From assembly GCF_002813325.1 (NCBI RefSeq), contig NZ_PHUG01000001.1:2976001-3040000 (forward strand): a stretch of DNA of 64,000 bases, read 5' to 3'. This document shows positions 35,959 through 45,824 of the stretch, in pieces (positions within the stretch are counted from its first letter, which is position 1; every line of letters starts with the position of its first letter). This DNA comes from Janthinobacterium sp. 64. Its GTDB lineage: Bacteria > Pseudomonadota > Gammaproteobacteria > Burkholderiales > Burkholderiaceae_D. The translations under genes were made by a program, and so were the position numbers. Under the pieces are notes generated by a model. The model worked only from the letters and a program-made list of their open reading frames with translations, had not been told where the DNA came from and did not search any database.

Positions 35959-37252
35959 AGTCTTCCTTGGAGTTGATCATTGCCACTGTGCAGGCTGCCA
36001 TTTTACCGGATGGCCCGGCACGCCTGTAGCGGTGAATGAAAAACATCGCAAGTCCCGGCAGTTGCAAGGCCGCCAGCACGCCAAACGCCACTTGGTACGC
36101 TTGCGGCGGATACTGCTGCAAGCTGTTCAGGGGCCAGCAGCCGAGGATCAGGCCAAAACCCGCCTGCACCAGAAAAGCGCCCGTGAAAATGAGCAAGTTC
36201 AGGCAGGTGGACGCCCTGCCCGTCAAGCTGGCCGGCATGCTTTGCGCGACGATCGCATATTCGAGGCCCGTCACCGTGCCCAGCAAGGTAAACAGCACGG
36301 ACAGCATGGGCAGGCTGGGCACCACATTGCATGCCATCGCCACTTGCACGGCAATGAACAGGACGATGCCGGCGCCTGCCACTTGCATGGGTTCAATCGC
36401 GCGCCGCCCGGCCCATTCCGTCAGCATGCCCATGCCGATGGCGCCGAAGATGACGGCCGCCATGCCCAAGTACAACAAATACGCCACATTGTCATCGGAC
36501 AAGCCGCCCACGTCAGCCAGCCAGCGGCCCACCCACAAGCCCTGCACGCCAAAGAACACCGTGTGCGGCAGCAGGATCAGCGCGATGGTGCGGCGAAAGG
36601 CTGAGTCACGATAGACACTCCACACACTGATCTTGTTCACCTTGTTCATGCCAGCGGCAGGCGCGGGCATGGCCGGCGACAGCAGGCGGATCAGCAAGGC
36701 TATGGCCAGCGCCGCCAGCGCCAGGCCCAGGAACACGCCGCGCCAGTCCGTGTAGTGCAGGGCCAGCTTGACGGGCGTGGTGGCCGTGGCCGCGCCCAGG
36801 CCGCCCACGGCGATCAGGTAACCATGCACGGAAGGCAGGCGCGCTGGCGTAATGGCGCACGAGATCGCTTTCACGGCGGCCATGAAACAGCCGCCCAACC
36901 CGGCGCCCATCAGGGTACGTGCCCACATCAGCTCGGCAAAGCTGTGGCCCCGGCTGAACAGCCATACACCCAGGGCCGCCAACGCCAGCAGCCACAGTTG
37001 CACCGTGCGGGGACCGTAGCGGTCCAGCACCATGCCAACCGGCAATTGCACCAGCGCAAAGGCCAGAAAAAAGGCGCTGGTCAGCAGGCCCAGCTGCGCT
37101 GGCGTCATGGCGATGGCGCCCAGCAATTCCGCCGTCAGCACGGCATTCACTCCGCGCAGCAGGCACGACAAATAATGCCCGAGCGCGAACGGCAGGAACA
37201 CCAGGCAAAACACGGCCACGCCGGAGCGGGAAGAGGCGCCGGCGCCGTGCAT
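35903..37252 (-). CDS. MFS transporter
   Basis: A 449-residue inner-membrane carrier with twelve hydrophobic segments and the MFS loop motif GMVLDRYGPRTVQLW near 72-86 (variant of GxxxDRxGRR). A basic cytoplasmic loop (PAAGMNKVNKISVWS) separates the halves. The start is two bases after the stop of the KamA-like gene. After the last TM helix (about 390-412) an unusual hydrophilic tail of about 35 residues runs through the ribosome binding site and first codons of the FAH gene in another frame. The cargo is unknown; the operon suggests an amino acid or a carboxylic acid. Confidence 0.88.
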   Translation of the reverse strand: MHGAGASSRSGVAVFCLVFLPFALGHYLSCLLRGVNAVLTAELLGAIAMTPAQLGLLTSAFFLAFALVQLPVGMVLDRYGPRTVQLWLLALAALGVWLFSRGHSFAELMWARTLMGAGLGGCFMAAVKAISCAITPARLPSVHGYLIAVGGLGAATATTPVKLALHYTDWRGVFLGLALAALAIALLIRLLSPAMPAPAAGMNKVNKISVWSVYRDSAFRRTIALILLPHTVFFGVQGLWVGRWLADVGGLSDDNVAYLLYLGMAAVIFGAIGMGMLTEWAGRRAIEPMQVAGAGIVLFIAVQVAMACNVVPSLPMLSVLFTLLGTVTGLEYAIVAQSMPASLTGRASTCLNLLIFTGAFLVQAGFGLILGCWPLNSLQQYPPQAYQVAFGVLAALQLPGLAMFFIHRYRRAGPSGKMAACTVAMINSKEDYETRSLWTSRQGKTGPDR

Positions 37253-37254
37253 GC

Positions 37255-38619
37255 TCAGGCGGCCTGTGCCAGGCGGATGATTTTATGCGGCAACTGCGGC
37301 ATAGGCTCATCCGTTTCAAAGAAAAATTTATCGTGGCCGAATGCGGGCTTTAAATCGTCGATCCAAGTCGCTTCCGCATCGAACTTCGCATAAAACGGCC
37401 GGCGCACCCAATCCGGATTGCGCGCCTGCAAAAATTGCAGGGCAAACAGTTTTTCGCCATTGATGGTGACGATGCCATCGATCACGATCTTGCCGGGAAA
37501 CGCGCTCATGGAGGGCCCGCGCACCGTGCGCGACAGGCCGGACACCATCTGGTAGGCGGCCTGGAAGATTTCATGTGCCTTCGCCAGCGGCAATTCGAAA
37601 TAGCTGCGCGGCCCCGTGTCCCGTTCGACAAACATGTAATAGGGAATCGCTCCCAGCCGCGTGCCCGTCTGCCACAGCTCGGCCCAGCTTGCCGGATCTT
37701 CATTGATATGGCGGATCAGCGGCCCCTGCATGCGCAAGGTGGCGCCCGTGGAGACGATGCGTTTCACGGCTTGCTGCGCAATATCCTGGCGCAACTCGAC
37801 GGCGTGGCTGTAATGGCCCATCACGGCCAGGTTCTTGCCCGCCTTGACGACGCGCTCGAACAGGCGCAGCAAATCATCCGCATCGCGGTCGGAAACAAAA
37901 CGCTGCGGCCAATACGCCACCGCCTTGGTGCCGATGCGGATGTTCTGGATGTGTTCCAGACCCGGCGCCAGCAGCGGCTCCAGGTAGGCGGCCAGTTGCC
38001 GCGTGTTCATGATCATCGGGTCGCCACCCGTGATCAGCACGTCCGTCACTTCCGGATGCAGTGCCAGGTAAGCGGCCAGCTCATGCGACTCGCGCGCATC
38101 GAACTTCATGTCGTCCATGCCGACGAACTGGGGCCAGCGGAAGCAAAAGGTGCAATACGCGTGGCAGGTCTGCCCAGCGCTGGGGAAAAACAGCACCGTT
38201 TGCGCATATTTATGCTGCAAGCCGCGCACGGGCGCGTCGTTGACTCGCGGCACGTTGTGCGTCATCTGCCCGGCCGGATGGGGATTCATGCCCAGGCGAA
38301 TACCTTGCACATAGGCATCGATGGCAGCCTTGTCCTGCTTGACCAGCACCAGGTCGCGCAAGTGCGCGTACTGCTCGGGCGGCAGCATGTCGCGGTGGGG
38401 AAAGACGAGGCGGTAGATGGGGTCGTCAGGGATGTTGTTCCAGTCGATCAACTGGTCAAGCACATAGGCGTTGGTGCGAAATGGCAAGACGTGCGAGACC
38501 ACCTGCACGGCTACACGTTGCTCTTCCGGCAGCCATTCCCACTGCCGCGCCTGATGAATGGTTTGCCGCGTATACGGCTTGAACTTGGGTGAAAACGGCT
38601 CGGTAATGAGTGCGGACAC
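37255..38619 (-). CDS. KamA-like radical SAM aminomutase of unknown substrate
   Basis: A 454-residue radical SAM protein related to lysine 2,3-aminomutase. The 4Fe-4S motif is in AGQTCHAYCTFCFRWP near 150-160 and the SAM-binding GGDP in VLITGGDPMIMN. The start is a GTG with AAGGAG 6 bases upstream. By hand alignment, the lysine-binding DAPGGGGK block of true aminomutases is replaced by SAFPGK, keeping the likely PLP lysine but losing the Asp, and the other substrate Asp is a Glu in MFVERDTG. The protein is also longer. It may act on another amino acid or be a different enzyme. First gene of a four-gene operon. Confidence 0.85.
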   Translation of the reverse strand: MSALITEPFSPKFKPYTRQTIHQARQWEWLPEEQRVAVQVVSHVLPFRTNAYVLDQLIDWNNIPDDPIYRLVFPHRDMLPPEQYAHLRDLVLVKQDKAAIDAYVQGIRLGMNPHPAGQMTHNVPRVNDAPVRGLQHKYAQTVLFFPSAGQTCHAYCTFCFRWPQFVGMDDMKFDARESHELAAYLALHPEVTDVLITGGDPMIMNTRQLAAYLEPLLAPGLEHIQNIRIGTKAVAYWPQRFVSDRDADDLLRLFERVVKAGKNLAVMGHYSHAVELRQDIAQQAVKRIVSTGATLRMQGPLIRHINEDPASWAELWQTGTRLGAIPYYMFVERDTGPRSYFELPLAKAHEIFQAAYQMVSGLSRTVRGPSMSAFPGKIVIDGIVTINGEKLFALQFLQARNPDWVRRPFYAKFDAEATWIDDLKPAFGHDKFFFETDEPMPQLPHKIIRLAQAA

Positions 38620-38903
38620 GATAAGCTCCTTGCCAGTAAATAGCGATAACTTGCATGAAACCAGCCCTATGTCAGCCAATTTCAGCCTCTTCTTCCCTCA
38701 TGCCAGCCAAGCTCGGCATGCTGTGAAAGTCATCATAATTCTTGCCACATGGAACCAAATTGCTACACATCAACAAGCATTCCGATACGTTGTTCACTGC
38801 CTACAAGCAACACCTTAGTTTGTTCCATCGCAATTTGATGGGCCCCTCGACGACGTAAATTACGGCTTGGCAATACATCCATCGATACTCACAAGGAGCT
38901 GTC

Positions 38904-39362
38904 ATGAAACGCTTATTCACGGGTAGTCTGCTGTGCCTGGCCTTTGCCGGCGGCAGCGTCAATGCCGCCGTCGAAGCAACGGAAAAAGACGCCATCGCCA
39001 TGGCCGAACGGGGCGCCGCCTTCATGAAGGCGCATGGCAAGGAAGAAATGATGAAGAAAATCACGGCGAAAGATCCCGACTTCGTGCAGGGCTCGCTGTA
39101 TGTGGACATGCGCGACATCAAGACGGGCATCGTGCTGGCCCACCCCATCAATCCTTCCATCGTGGGCAAGGATTTGACGGACGTGCCTGATGCGAATGGC
39201 AAGAAATATCGCCGTGAAATCATTGAGCTGGCGCAAAAGCAGGGCAAGGGCTGGGTCGACTACCAGTACAAGAATCCCACCAGCGGCAAGATCGAGCCAA
39301 AGACCACGTACATCCTGCGCGTCAACGACGTGGTGCTGGAAGCGGGCATCTACAAAAAATAA
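38904..39362 (+). CDS. periplasmic single-Cache sensor protein
   Basis: A 152-residue exported protein: signal peptide [22 protein letters not shown], then a single Cache domain. Family features are [14 protein letters not shown] near 42, [22 protein letters not shown] near 61-82, WVDYQYKNP near 119 and a final [10 protein letters not shown]. Such soluble Cache proteins resemble the ligand-binding parts of chemoreceptors. It lies 68 bases upstream of a chemoreceptor gene in the same direction, so it may present a ligand to it. CAAGGAGC precedes the ATG. Confidence 0.88.
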   Translation: MKRLFTGSLLCLAFAGGSVNAAVEATEKDAIAMAERGAAFMKAHGKEEMMKKITAKDPDFVQGSLYVDMRDIKTGIVLAHPINPSIVGKDLTDVPDANGKKYRREIIELAQKQGKGWVDYQYKNPTSGKIEPKTTYILRVNDVVLEAGIYKK

Positions 39363-39430
39363 GGCAAGGGCGGCGTACACGAACGCCGCGCGCCGCCTGC
39401 GGTTGGAACAGCCATAGCCAGGAGTCAAGC

Positions 39431-41125
39431 ATGCTCAATCAATTACGCATCGGACCAAAATTATTGCTGGCGCCCGCCCTGGTCTTGCTGCTGCTGATAC
39501 TCAGCTCGTCCGGTGCCTGGTATGGCATGGTGCGGCAAAACACCTCGCTGGAAAACATGGTGCTGGTGCGCATCGCGCATCTGAAAGCGGCCGCCGACAT
39601 CGTCGGCGAGGCCAAGCACGTGCACGGTAATATGTACCAATTGCTGTCGTGGACGAATGGCAGTTTCGCCAAGGCCCGCATCGACGCGCTGGAACAACAG
39701 ATCAAAGCGCGTCACGCGGCCATCGGCACCCAGCTGGCCACGCTGCGTTCCACGGCCACGGGCGCCGAACGCAGCCTGGTCGATGCCGCCATCACGGCCC
39801 TGGCCGGCTACCGCAAGGCCGTGCTGGAAACCATGGAAATGGCGCAGATGGACCAGTCGATCGCCACCAATTCCATGCTCAAGGCGGAAACGCAATTCGG
39901 CCAGTTCAATACGCAGCTGGCGCAGCTGTCTGCCCTGGAAACGACGCTCAGCAGCCAGGCCCATGCAACGGCCAGCGCCGAGTTTCGCAACCTGGGCTGG
40001 AGCTTGCTGCTGACCGTCATGCTCTCCATCCTGGCCTCCATCGTGGTGACCATGCTGGTGCGGCGCGCCATGCTGGTGGAAATCCGCGGCATCGCCGACG
40101 CCGTGCAAGACCTGGCGGCGGGCAAGCTGATCGCCGGTGCGCCCAAGCAGGGCAATGACGAGATCGCCGCCACCTCGCGCGTACTGGACCAGACCATCGC
40201 CCACCTGAACCAGACCTTGCGCACCATCATGGCCGCCGTGCAATCGATCGACACGGCGTCGCGCGAAATTGCCACCGGCAACCTGGATCTGTCGGCGCGC
40301 ACGGAAATGCAAGCCAGTTCGCTGGAAGAAACGTCGAGCGCCATGGAAGCGCTGACGCAAGCCGTCAATGACAACGCCGACAACGCCCAGCTGGCCTGCG
40401 AACTGGCGGGGCAAGCCTCCACCCTGGCCGTGCAAGGCGGTGCGTCGATGCAGCAGGCGGTGGCGACGATGGCGACAATACGCGCCAATTCGCGCCAGAT
40501 CGTGGATATTATCGGCGTGATCGACGGTATTTCCTTCCAGACCAATATCCTCGCGCTGAACGCCGCGGTGGAAGCGGCGCGCGCGGGCGAGCAAGGCCGC
40601 GGCTTTGCCGTGGTGGCGTCCGAAGTGCGCACCCTGGCGCAACGCTCGGCGCAGGCGGCCAAGGAAATCAAGACCCTGATCGCCACCTCGGTCACCACCA
40701 TCGATGGCGGCAGCGCGGCCGTACAGCAAGCGGGCGACAGCATGGGCGCCATCGTGGCCTCGGTGCAGCAAGTCAATGAAATCATCCAGCGCGTCAAAGA
40801 GGCCAGCGCCGAGCAGGCCTCGGGCATCACGGAAGTGAACCAGGCCGTCACGCAAATGGATGACGTCACCCAGCAAAATGCGGCCCTGGTGGAACAGGCA
40901 GCGGCAGCGGCGGCCAGCTTGCAGGACCAGGCCGTCAAATTGTCGGCGGCAGTCAGCGTCTTTACCCTGGACGAGCGCCCCGCCGCGCCGAGCGGCCCTA
41001 CCGAAGCAGAAGCGTTCCAGCATCCGGCCAGTGCGCAGCAGGACAGGCGCGCACTGCACAGCCCGCTGCGCGGCAAGTCCGCCTTGCCCGGCACAAACAC
41101 GACGCCGCAGCGCCGCCGCAGCTAG
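39431..41125 (+). CDS. methyl-accepting chemotaxis protein
   Basis: A 564-residue inner-membrane chemoreceptor. TM1 is about 9-30, a helical periplasmic domain of the 4HB type about 35-190, TM2 about 191-212, HAMP after [15 protein letters not shown], then the signalling coiled coil with the conserved tip [20 protein letters not shown]. The C-terminal 60 residues are disordered, Pro/Arg-rich and end RRRS, with no CheR-tether motif. It has no Cache domain of its own, but a soluble Cache protein gene precedes it. Its stop codon overlaps the convergent glycosylase gene by 4 bases. Confidence 0.93.
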   Translation: MLNQLRIGPKLLLAPALVLLLLILSSSGAWYGMVRQNTSLENMVLVRIAHLKAAADIVGEAKHVHGNMYQLLSWTNGSFAKARIDALEQQIKARHAAIGTQLATLRSTATGAERSLVDAAITALAGYRKAVLETMEMAQMDQSIATNSMLKAETQFGQFNTQLAQLSALETTLSSQAHATASAEFRNLGWSLLLTVMLSILASIVVTMLVRRAMLVEIRGIADAVQDLAAGKLIAGAPKQGNDEIAATSRVLDQTIAHLNQTLRTIMAAVQSIDTASREIATGNLDLSARTEMQASSLEETSSAMEALTQAVNDNADNAQLACELAGQASTLAVQGGASMQQAVATMATIRANSRQIVDIIGVIDGISFQTNILALNAAVEAARAGEQGRGFAVVASEVRTLAQRSAQAAKEIKTLIATSVTTIDGGSAAVQQAGDSMGAIVASVQQVNEIIQRVKEASAEQASGITEVNQAVTQMDDVTQQNAALVEQAAAAAASLQDQAVKLSAAVSVFTLDERPAAPSGPTEAEAFQHPASAQQDRRALHSPLRGKSALPGTNTTPQRRRS

Positions 41126-41700
41126 GCGGCTGGCGCGCGCATCGGTTTGCTGAGATAGCGCGAGCCGGCCAGCACGAAACGCCACGGCGTGTCCATCGCC
41201 TTGGAAATGCCGATGCGCAAGCCCGCCTGCACCGTCACCTCTTGTTCGCGGGGCAACAGCATGAACGGCGGTGCATCGAGCGCCAGCCGGTTGTGCAAAT
41301 GGCTCACACCGAGCGCCTGGCAGACCTTGCCAGGCCCCGAACACAGCAGCCGCAGTTCCTCGACGCCGCGCCGCTCGCGCATGATGTCGAGGCCCTCCAA
41401 GGGTTCGATGGCGCGGATCAGCACGCCCGCGCCGTGGCCCGCTTCGCGGCACACAAAGTTCAGGCACCAGTGGATGCCGTAGGAACGGTAGACATAGGCG
41501 TGCGCGGGCGGGCCGAACATGGCCGCATTGCGCGGCGTCATGCCGCCATACGTGTGCGAAGCGGGATCGAGCCGGTCATACGCTTCCGTTTCCACGATGC
41601 GTCCGCCCACGCCGTCAACCAGCACCGTCACGCCGATCAGCTGGCGCGCCACGCTGCTGGAATCGTCCGCAAAATCGATACCGGCCAGGAGTTTTTTCAT
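41122..41700 (-). CDS. DNA-3-methyladenine glycosylase (AAG/MPG type)
   Basis: A 192-residue DNA repair enzyme that removes alkylated purines and hypoxanthine. The family signature is complete: [20 protein letters not shown] (with the catalytic Glu) near 35-54, [22 protein letters not shown] near 55-76 and [12 protein letters not shown] near 122. The start [10 protein letters not shown] is the best-placed ATG, but no good ribosome binding site is seen. It converges on the chemoreceptor gene with overlapping stop codons. Confidence 0.93.
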   Translation of the reverse strand: MKKLLAGIDFADDSSSVARQLIGVTVLVDGVGGRIVETEAYDRLDPASHTYGGMTPRNAAMFGPPAHAYVYRSYGIHWCLNFVCREAGHGAGVLIRAIEPLEGLDIMRERRGVEELRLLCSGPGKVCQALGVSHLHNRLALDAPPFMLLPREQEVTVQAGLRIGISKAMDTPWRFVLAGSRYLSKPMRAPAA

Positions 41701-41990
41701 GCGGCAATTGTACTGCCGCGCATCCGGCCGCATGCCTTGCCACATCTTAAAAACGAATAAAACTTGATTTTTTGATCATATATATCGGGATGGGCAGCGT
41801 CGTAAAATGCGGAAAATAGCGTATGGACAAGGTCAAAACAGGGATTTTTTCCAGAATATATTGTTGAGATGAACTATTGCCACGCATAAACAGCGATAAT
41901 CGTCGGGCACTGCGCCAGACGCTCATGCAGCGGGCAGCGCCAGTGCGTGGCAGAATAAGCACCGGGCACAAAAATGATGATGAAAGCGTG

Positions 41991-42857
41991 ATGATGAGAG
42001 CGGCAGCGCAAAAGCAGGTAGTGCAGGAAGATCCGGTTGACGCCTTGATGCGTTCCATCCGTATCCCGCCGCGTCCCAGCCTGCTGGTCGACTTGCAGCG
42101 CGAACTGGCGGAGCAGGATCCGTCGCCGCGGCGCATCGCGCGCATCATCGCCGACGACGTCGGCATGTCCGGCGCACTGCTGAAGCTGGCCAATTCGCCG
42201 TTCTACGGCGCCGCGCGCAAGGCCAAGTCCGTCGAGCAAGGCATCAACTTTCTCGGCATCAACCAGTGCAGCGCCATGATGACGGGCTTGCTGGCACGCC
42301 AGGCGCTGGAAGCGGAAGGCGTGGAACTGACCAACTTCTGGGACGTGTCGGCCAAGCGCGCGCGCGCCCTGGTATTTACCTCGCGCAAGCTGCGCATCGC
42401 CCCGCCCGACATCGCGCACACCTTCGGCCTGTTCTGCGATATCGGCGTGCCGCTGCTGATGAACCGCTTCCCCGACTACGTCAAGACGTACGCGGCGGCG
42501 GCCAACGATGCACACAATTGCTTTACCAGCCTGGAAGACGCGCGCCACCAGACCAACCACGCGGCCATCGGCTGCTTGCTGGCGCGCAACTGGGGCCTGT
42601 CCTCCGATGTCTCCTGGGCCATTTTGCACCACCACGACTACACGGTGCTGGCCGACCCGTCCACGGACGACGCCATCCGTTCGCTCGTCGCCCTGTCGCT
42701 GCTGGCCGAAAAGGGCATTCAGCGCTACCATGGCAACAGCACCTCGCTGGAGTGGGACAAGGGCGGTGAACTTGCCTGCCAGCATCTCGGCCTGTCGCAG
42801 GAAGAAGCCGCCGACCTGCTCGACGAGCTGCACGAGATGTTCGATACCGACCATTGA
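41991..42857 (+). CDS. HDOD domain signalling protein
   Basis: A 288-residue cytoplasmic protein with an HDOD domain, a non-catalytic HD-related fold found in bacterial signalling proteins. The block RIPPRPSLLVDLQRELAEQD starts near residue 24, followed by IIADDVGMSGALLKLANSPF and KAKSVEQGINFLGINQC. The HD-like residues in the second half (HTFGLFCDIGVPLLMNRF) lack the phosphodiesterase metal site. The frame is open from a TTG at 41877, so the start is uncertain; the MMRAAA start is chosen because the domain begins soon after it. Confidence 0.83.
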   Translation: MMRAAAQKQVVQEDPVDALMRSIRIPPRPSLLVDLQRELAEQDPSPRRIARIIADDVGMSGALLKLANSPFYGAARKAKSVEQGINFLGINQCSAMMTGLLARQALEAEGVELTNFWDVSAKRARALVFTSRKLRIAPPDIAHTFGLFCDIGVPLLMNRFPDYVKTYAAAANDAHNCFTSLEDARHQTNHAAIGCLLARNWGLSSDVSWAILHHHDYTVLADPSTDDAIRSLVALSLLAEKGIQRYHGNSTSLEWDKGGELACQHLGLSQEEAADLLDELHEMFDTDH

Positions 42858-42958
42858 GGTTTCAGGCGGCCGCGTCCGCCTGTATGATCTGTCCGGCGCC
42901 AGGCACACAGCCTTGGCGCCCGTTCGCCTGTCCCATTTTACTTAACCTGTTGATCGCC

Positions 42959-44167
42959 ATGCCCAAAAATAAGCGCCCTGTCCCCCGTAAATCCGCCAAC
43001 ACGCCTGAAGACAAGGATGAGTCCGTCACGCGCATGCTGTGCACGATGGCCCTGAACCTGGCGGAGCAGGAAGACAGCGATTCGCAGGGCACGGTGCTGG
43101 CCGAGCAAGCCGTCGAATTTGGCCGCCTGATCCGCAAGGCCTTGAATCAAAAGAAGGATGAAATCCTGTACGACGCCATCGAGCGTTCGAAATACGAAGA
43201 CGTGGGCGCCTACCAGTACCTGCGCAGCCACATCGAGGAAGCGGCATCCATTTCCGTGATTCGCCGCGACAACGCCCCGTCCATGGAAATCAATGCCTTT
43301 GTCGTACCGCTGCTGGTGCAAAGCACGGGCGGCTTGCAGCAAGCGGACAGTTTCCAGGACCAGGACGCTTTCGAAGCGCTGGTGAAAAGTTTCCAGCAGG
43401 CAGAACTGGAAAGCGCCAAGGCCAAGGTGGTCTTGATGAGCCATGCCTACGACCTCGATGAAATCGACCGCATCACCTACAGCCATTTGCACGAAATGGT
43501 GCGCGATGCGTATTCTTCGATGACGGACAAGAAGATCGTCGCGACACCGGGCCTGGAAAGCAGCATCGTCGGCTGGAGCGAGACGGCTTTCGGCCCGCAA
43601 GACACGGCCATCGAACTGCGCTTCCTGCTGGGCTTTGCCTTGAAACGCGTGGACGACCCGTTCTATGCGGAACCGAAAGATGAAGCGGCGCTCGACGCCT
43701 GGTTCGACGCGCGCATGGCCCGCTACCAGCAATGGACGACGGAAGTGGGCGAGCTGGTGAAACGCTGCCTGGCGCCGGCCGGCAGCGCGCTGGAAGTGAG
43801 TTTCCTCTACCAGGATCTGTTCCATGGCGGCAAGGAACAAGGCATGAGTGAATATGCGATGCTGCAGATGATGTCGGGCATCAACCACGCGCTGGCGGAA
43901 AACCAGGTGGCGCCCGGGGAAGTCTCGGTAGTCGTCGGCCCGGCCGATGAACATGGCGAAATGCTGTTGCGCGTCAATGTCAGCACGGCGGGCGGCCAGC
44001 TGCTGCACAGCGCCGACAAGCCGCTGGACCTGGCTGCCGACTTGCAGGACGAAGTCGACGACATCTGCGACGCACTGGCCACCATCGGCGTGACGCAACT
44101 GTCCGTGGCGCTGAAATTCGATGCCAAGGGACAGCCGCTGGAAGCGCAGCCGTACGCGCCAGCATAA
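42959..44167 (+). CDS. conserved beta-proteobacterial protein, DUF2863-like
   Basis: A 402-residue soluble protein with no signal peptide or TM helix. It starts MPKNKRPVPRKSANTPEDKD, a basic tail, then has two similar alpha/beta halves: SISVIRRDNAPSMEINAFVVP and IVATPGLESSIVGWSETAFG in the first and PGEVSVVVGPADEHGEMLLR in the second. I recall a family of this length and layout (DUF2863) of unknown function in Burkholderiales, but cannot confirm it here. The frame opens further upstream; the chosen ATG lies at the start of the conserved part. Confidence 0.78.
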   Translation: MPKNKRPVPRKSANTPEDKDESVTRMLCTMALNLAEQEDSDSQGTVLAEQAVEFGRLIRKALNQKKDEILYDAIERSKYEDVGAYQYLRSHIEEAASISVIRRDNAPSMEINAFVVPLLVQSTGGLQQADSFQDQDAFEALVKSFQQAELESAKAKVVLMSHAYDLDEIDRITYSHLHEMVRDAYSSMTDKKIVATPGLESSIVGWSETAFGPQDTAIELRFLLGFALKRVDDPFYAEPKDEAALDAWFDARMARYQQWTTEVGELVKRCLAPAGSALEVSFLYQDLFHGGKEQGMSEYAMLQMMSGINHALAENQVAPGEVSVVVGPADEHGEMLLRVNVSTAGGQLLHSADKPLDLAADLQDEVDDICDALATIGVTQLSVALKFDAKGQPLEAQPYAPA

Positions 44168-44170
44168 GCT

Positions 44171-44728
44171 TTACAAGGGCTGTAGTGTTTTCCACTGCAG
44201 CAACTTGGCGCCATATGCCAAGGTGTAGGCGGGACTGCTCGACGGCAAGCTGACGATGCGGTAGCGCTGCGCGTGCTCGCCCAGCACCTTGATGCCCAGC
44301 TTTGCCGCCGTGCCGCCATTGAAAGCGATCGTCTGCAGCCGTGGCAGGCTGGCCGCCAGGGCCACCAGATCGTTGTCGTCGCGGAAGCGGATATTGCTGT
44401 CCAGGCTGCCCGCGCGCTGCGCCTGCGCCACCACGTCCCACAAGCCCACGCCGTGCGCCAGCAAGGTTGCCAGACGGCTCTCATAAGGCAGACTGGTCAA
44501 CTCCACGCCCAGCACCTCGCCCAGCAGCATCCAGAATTTGTTTTGCGGATGTGCATAGTACTGGCCCTGCGCCAGCGATTTTTCGCCGGGCAGGCTGCCC
44601 AGTATCAGCAAGCGCGTATCGGCGTCGACGACGGGATCGAAACAGCGCTTGCGCGGGTCGGCGGCATGCTCTGGCAGGAAGGCTGGGCTATTCAAATGAG
44701 CGGTCCGAAAGGGAAAATGAAGGATCAT
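44171..44728 (-). CDS. DNA-deoxyinosine (hypoxanthine) glycosylase, UDG superfamily
   Basis: A 185-residue DNA repair protein of the uracil-DNA glycosylase superfamily, family 6 by motif: LLILGSLPGEKSLAQGQYY near 40-58 (motif 1 region), AHPQNKFWMLLGE near 59, and VSLPSSSPAY near 160-169 (motif 2, lacking the usual HPS). Family members remove hypoxanthine from DNA. It converges with the DUF2863-like gene with 3 bases between the stops. Confidence 0.87.
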   Translation of the reverse strand: MILHFPFRTAHLNSPAFLPEHAADPRKRCFDPVVDADTRLLILGSLPGEKSLAQGQYYAHPQNKFWMLLGEVLGVELTSLPYESRLATLLAHGVGLWDVVAQAQRAGSLDSNIRFRDDNDLVALAASLPRLQTIAFNGGTAAKLGIKVLGEHAQRYRIVSLPSSSPAYTLAYGAKLLQWKTLQPL

Positions 44729-44790
44729 TTTACCCGGCCACGCGACGGTGTAGAATCCCCGGACAACTATTCCTACACCAGAGACCGCCC

Positions 44791-45219
44791 ATGCGCACCA
44801 TCGACACCCTGCTGGCCCAGTATGGCGAAAGCCACCGCAACCACGTCAATGAATGGGTGCACATCGTGTGCGTGCCGCTGATCGTGTTCAGTCTGCTGGG
44901 GCTGCTGTGGAGCGCGCATCCCAGCGTGGCGCTGCTCGGCAGTATTCTCGCCTTATACTATTATTACAAGCTGTCGCGTCCGTTTGCCGCAGGCATGCTG
45001 CTGATGCTGGCCGCCATGCTGGGCCTGCTGCAGCTCATGCCGGCGCTGACCATCCTGCCCGTGTCGCTGGCGCTGTTCGTGCTGGCTTGGATCGGCCAGT
45101 TCATCGGCCACCAGATCGAAGGCAAGAAACCGTCATTCTTCGACGACGTGCGCTTTTTACTGGTGGGTCCGCTGTTCGTGCTGGGATTCTTGTACCGGCG
45201 CCTGCGGCTGGCGTATTGA
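44791..45219 (+). CDS. Mpo1-like (DUF962) membrane protein
   Basis: A 142-residue inner-membrane protein with four hydrophobic segments. It carries the conserved His-containing ends of the family: SHRNHVNEWVHIVCVPLIV near 15-33 and WIGQFIGHQIEGKKPSFFDD near 104-123. The yeast member Mpo1 is an iron-dependent dioxygenase that alpha-oxidises 2-hydroxy fatty acids; the residues believed to bind iron are kept. The role in bacteria is not established. The frame is open far upstream but the ATG after GAGACCGCCC gives the family start. Confidence 0.88.
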   Translation: MRTIDTLLAQYGESHRNHVNEWVHIVCVPLIVFSLLGLLWSAHPSVALLGSILALYYYYKLSRPFAAGMLLMLAAMLGLLQLMPALTILPVSLALFVLAWIGQFIGHQIEGKKPSFFDDVRFLLVGPLFVLGFLYRRLRLAY

Positions 45220-45353
45220 TAGCAACTGTGCAGTAACAGTTTATTACTATTCGTAACTAGTTATCTGCAGCAAGTGTCCTTATGATAAGTAATACCAGAA
45301 TTTCTTGCCGGTCGACGTAATCGGCACCTTCACTTTTGTCCAAGGAGTTCCAC

Positions 45354-45803
45354 ATGAAAGCACCAATTATTGCAGTGGCATTGCTCGCCACCCTGGCCGG
45401 CTGCGCCGTACAACCGAACTCGGCGAATGTCTACAACGCGCGCCAGGCGCAGAATGAACAATCGGTTCGCATGGGTACAGTTGAATCCGTGCGCCAGGTA
45501 AGCATCGACAAGGGCGAAACGGGCACGGGCGTGCTGGCTGGCGCGGCACTGGGCGGCGTCGCCGGTTCCGCAGTCGGCGGCGGCAAGGGCGCCATCGCTG
45601 CCAGCATCCTCGGCGCGGTTGCCGGCGGCATGGCCGGCAAGAGCATCGAAGCGAATGCCTCGAACAAGCCCGGCCTGGAAATCACCGTGCGCCTGGACAA
45701 TGGCGACATGCGCGCCATCGTGCAAGACGCGGACGAGCTGTTCCGCCCGGGCGAGCGCGTGCGCCTGCTGTCCGATGGCCGCAAGACCCGCGTCACGCAC
45801 TGA
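45354..45803 (+). CDS. glycine-zipper outer-membrane lipoprotein (SlyB/YmgG-like)
   Basis: A 149-residue lipoprotein. The signal peptide ends with the lipobox LAGC (MKAPIIAVALLATLAGC), so the mature N-terminal Cys is lipidated. Residues about 60-100 are a glycine-zipper two-helix motif (GVLAGAALGGVAGSAVGGGK). The C-terminal beta-rich part includes VRLDNGDMRAIVQDADELF and a GxRVRLL motif. Relatives help keep the outer membrane intact. CAAGGAGT precedes the ATG. Confidence 0.9.
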   Translation: MKAPIIAVALLATLAGCAVQPNSANVYNARQAQNEQSVRMGTVESVRQVSIDKGETGTGVLAGAALGGVAGSAVGGGKGAIAASILGAVAGGMAGKSIEANASNKPGLEITVRLDNGDMRAIVQDADELFRPGERVRLLSDGRKTRVTH

Positions 45804-45824
45804 TCCGCTTGCCGGCGCATGCGC

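Noticed and set aside
39461..41467. A 668-codon open frame on the minus strand
   Set aside because: It is antisense to a clear chemoreceptor gene and has no recognisable domain or start signal.
42854..42958. Upstream extension of the DUF2863-like gene
   Set aside because: The extra residues have unusual Cys/Pro content, overlap the end of the HDOD gene and lie before the basic conserved start of the family.
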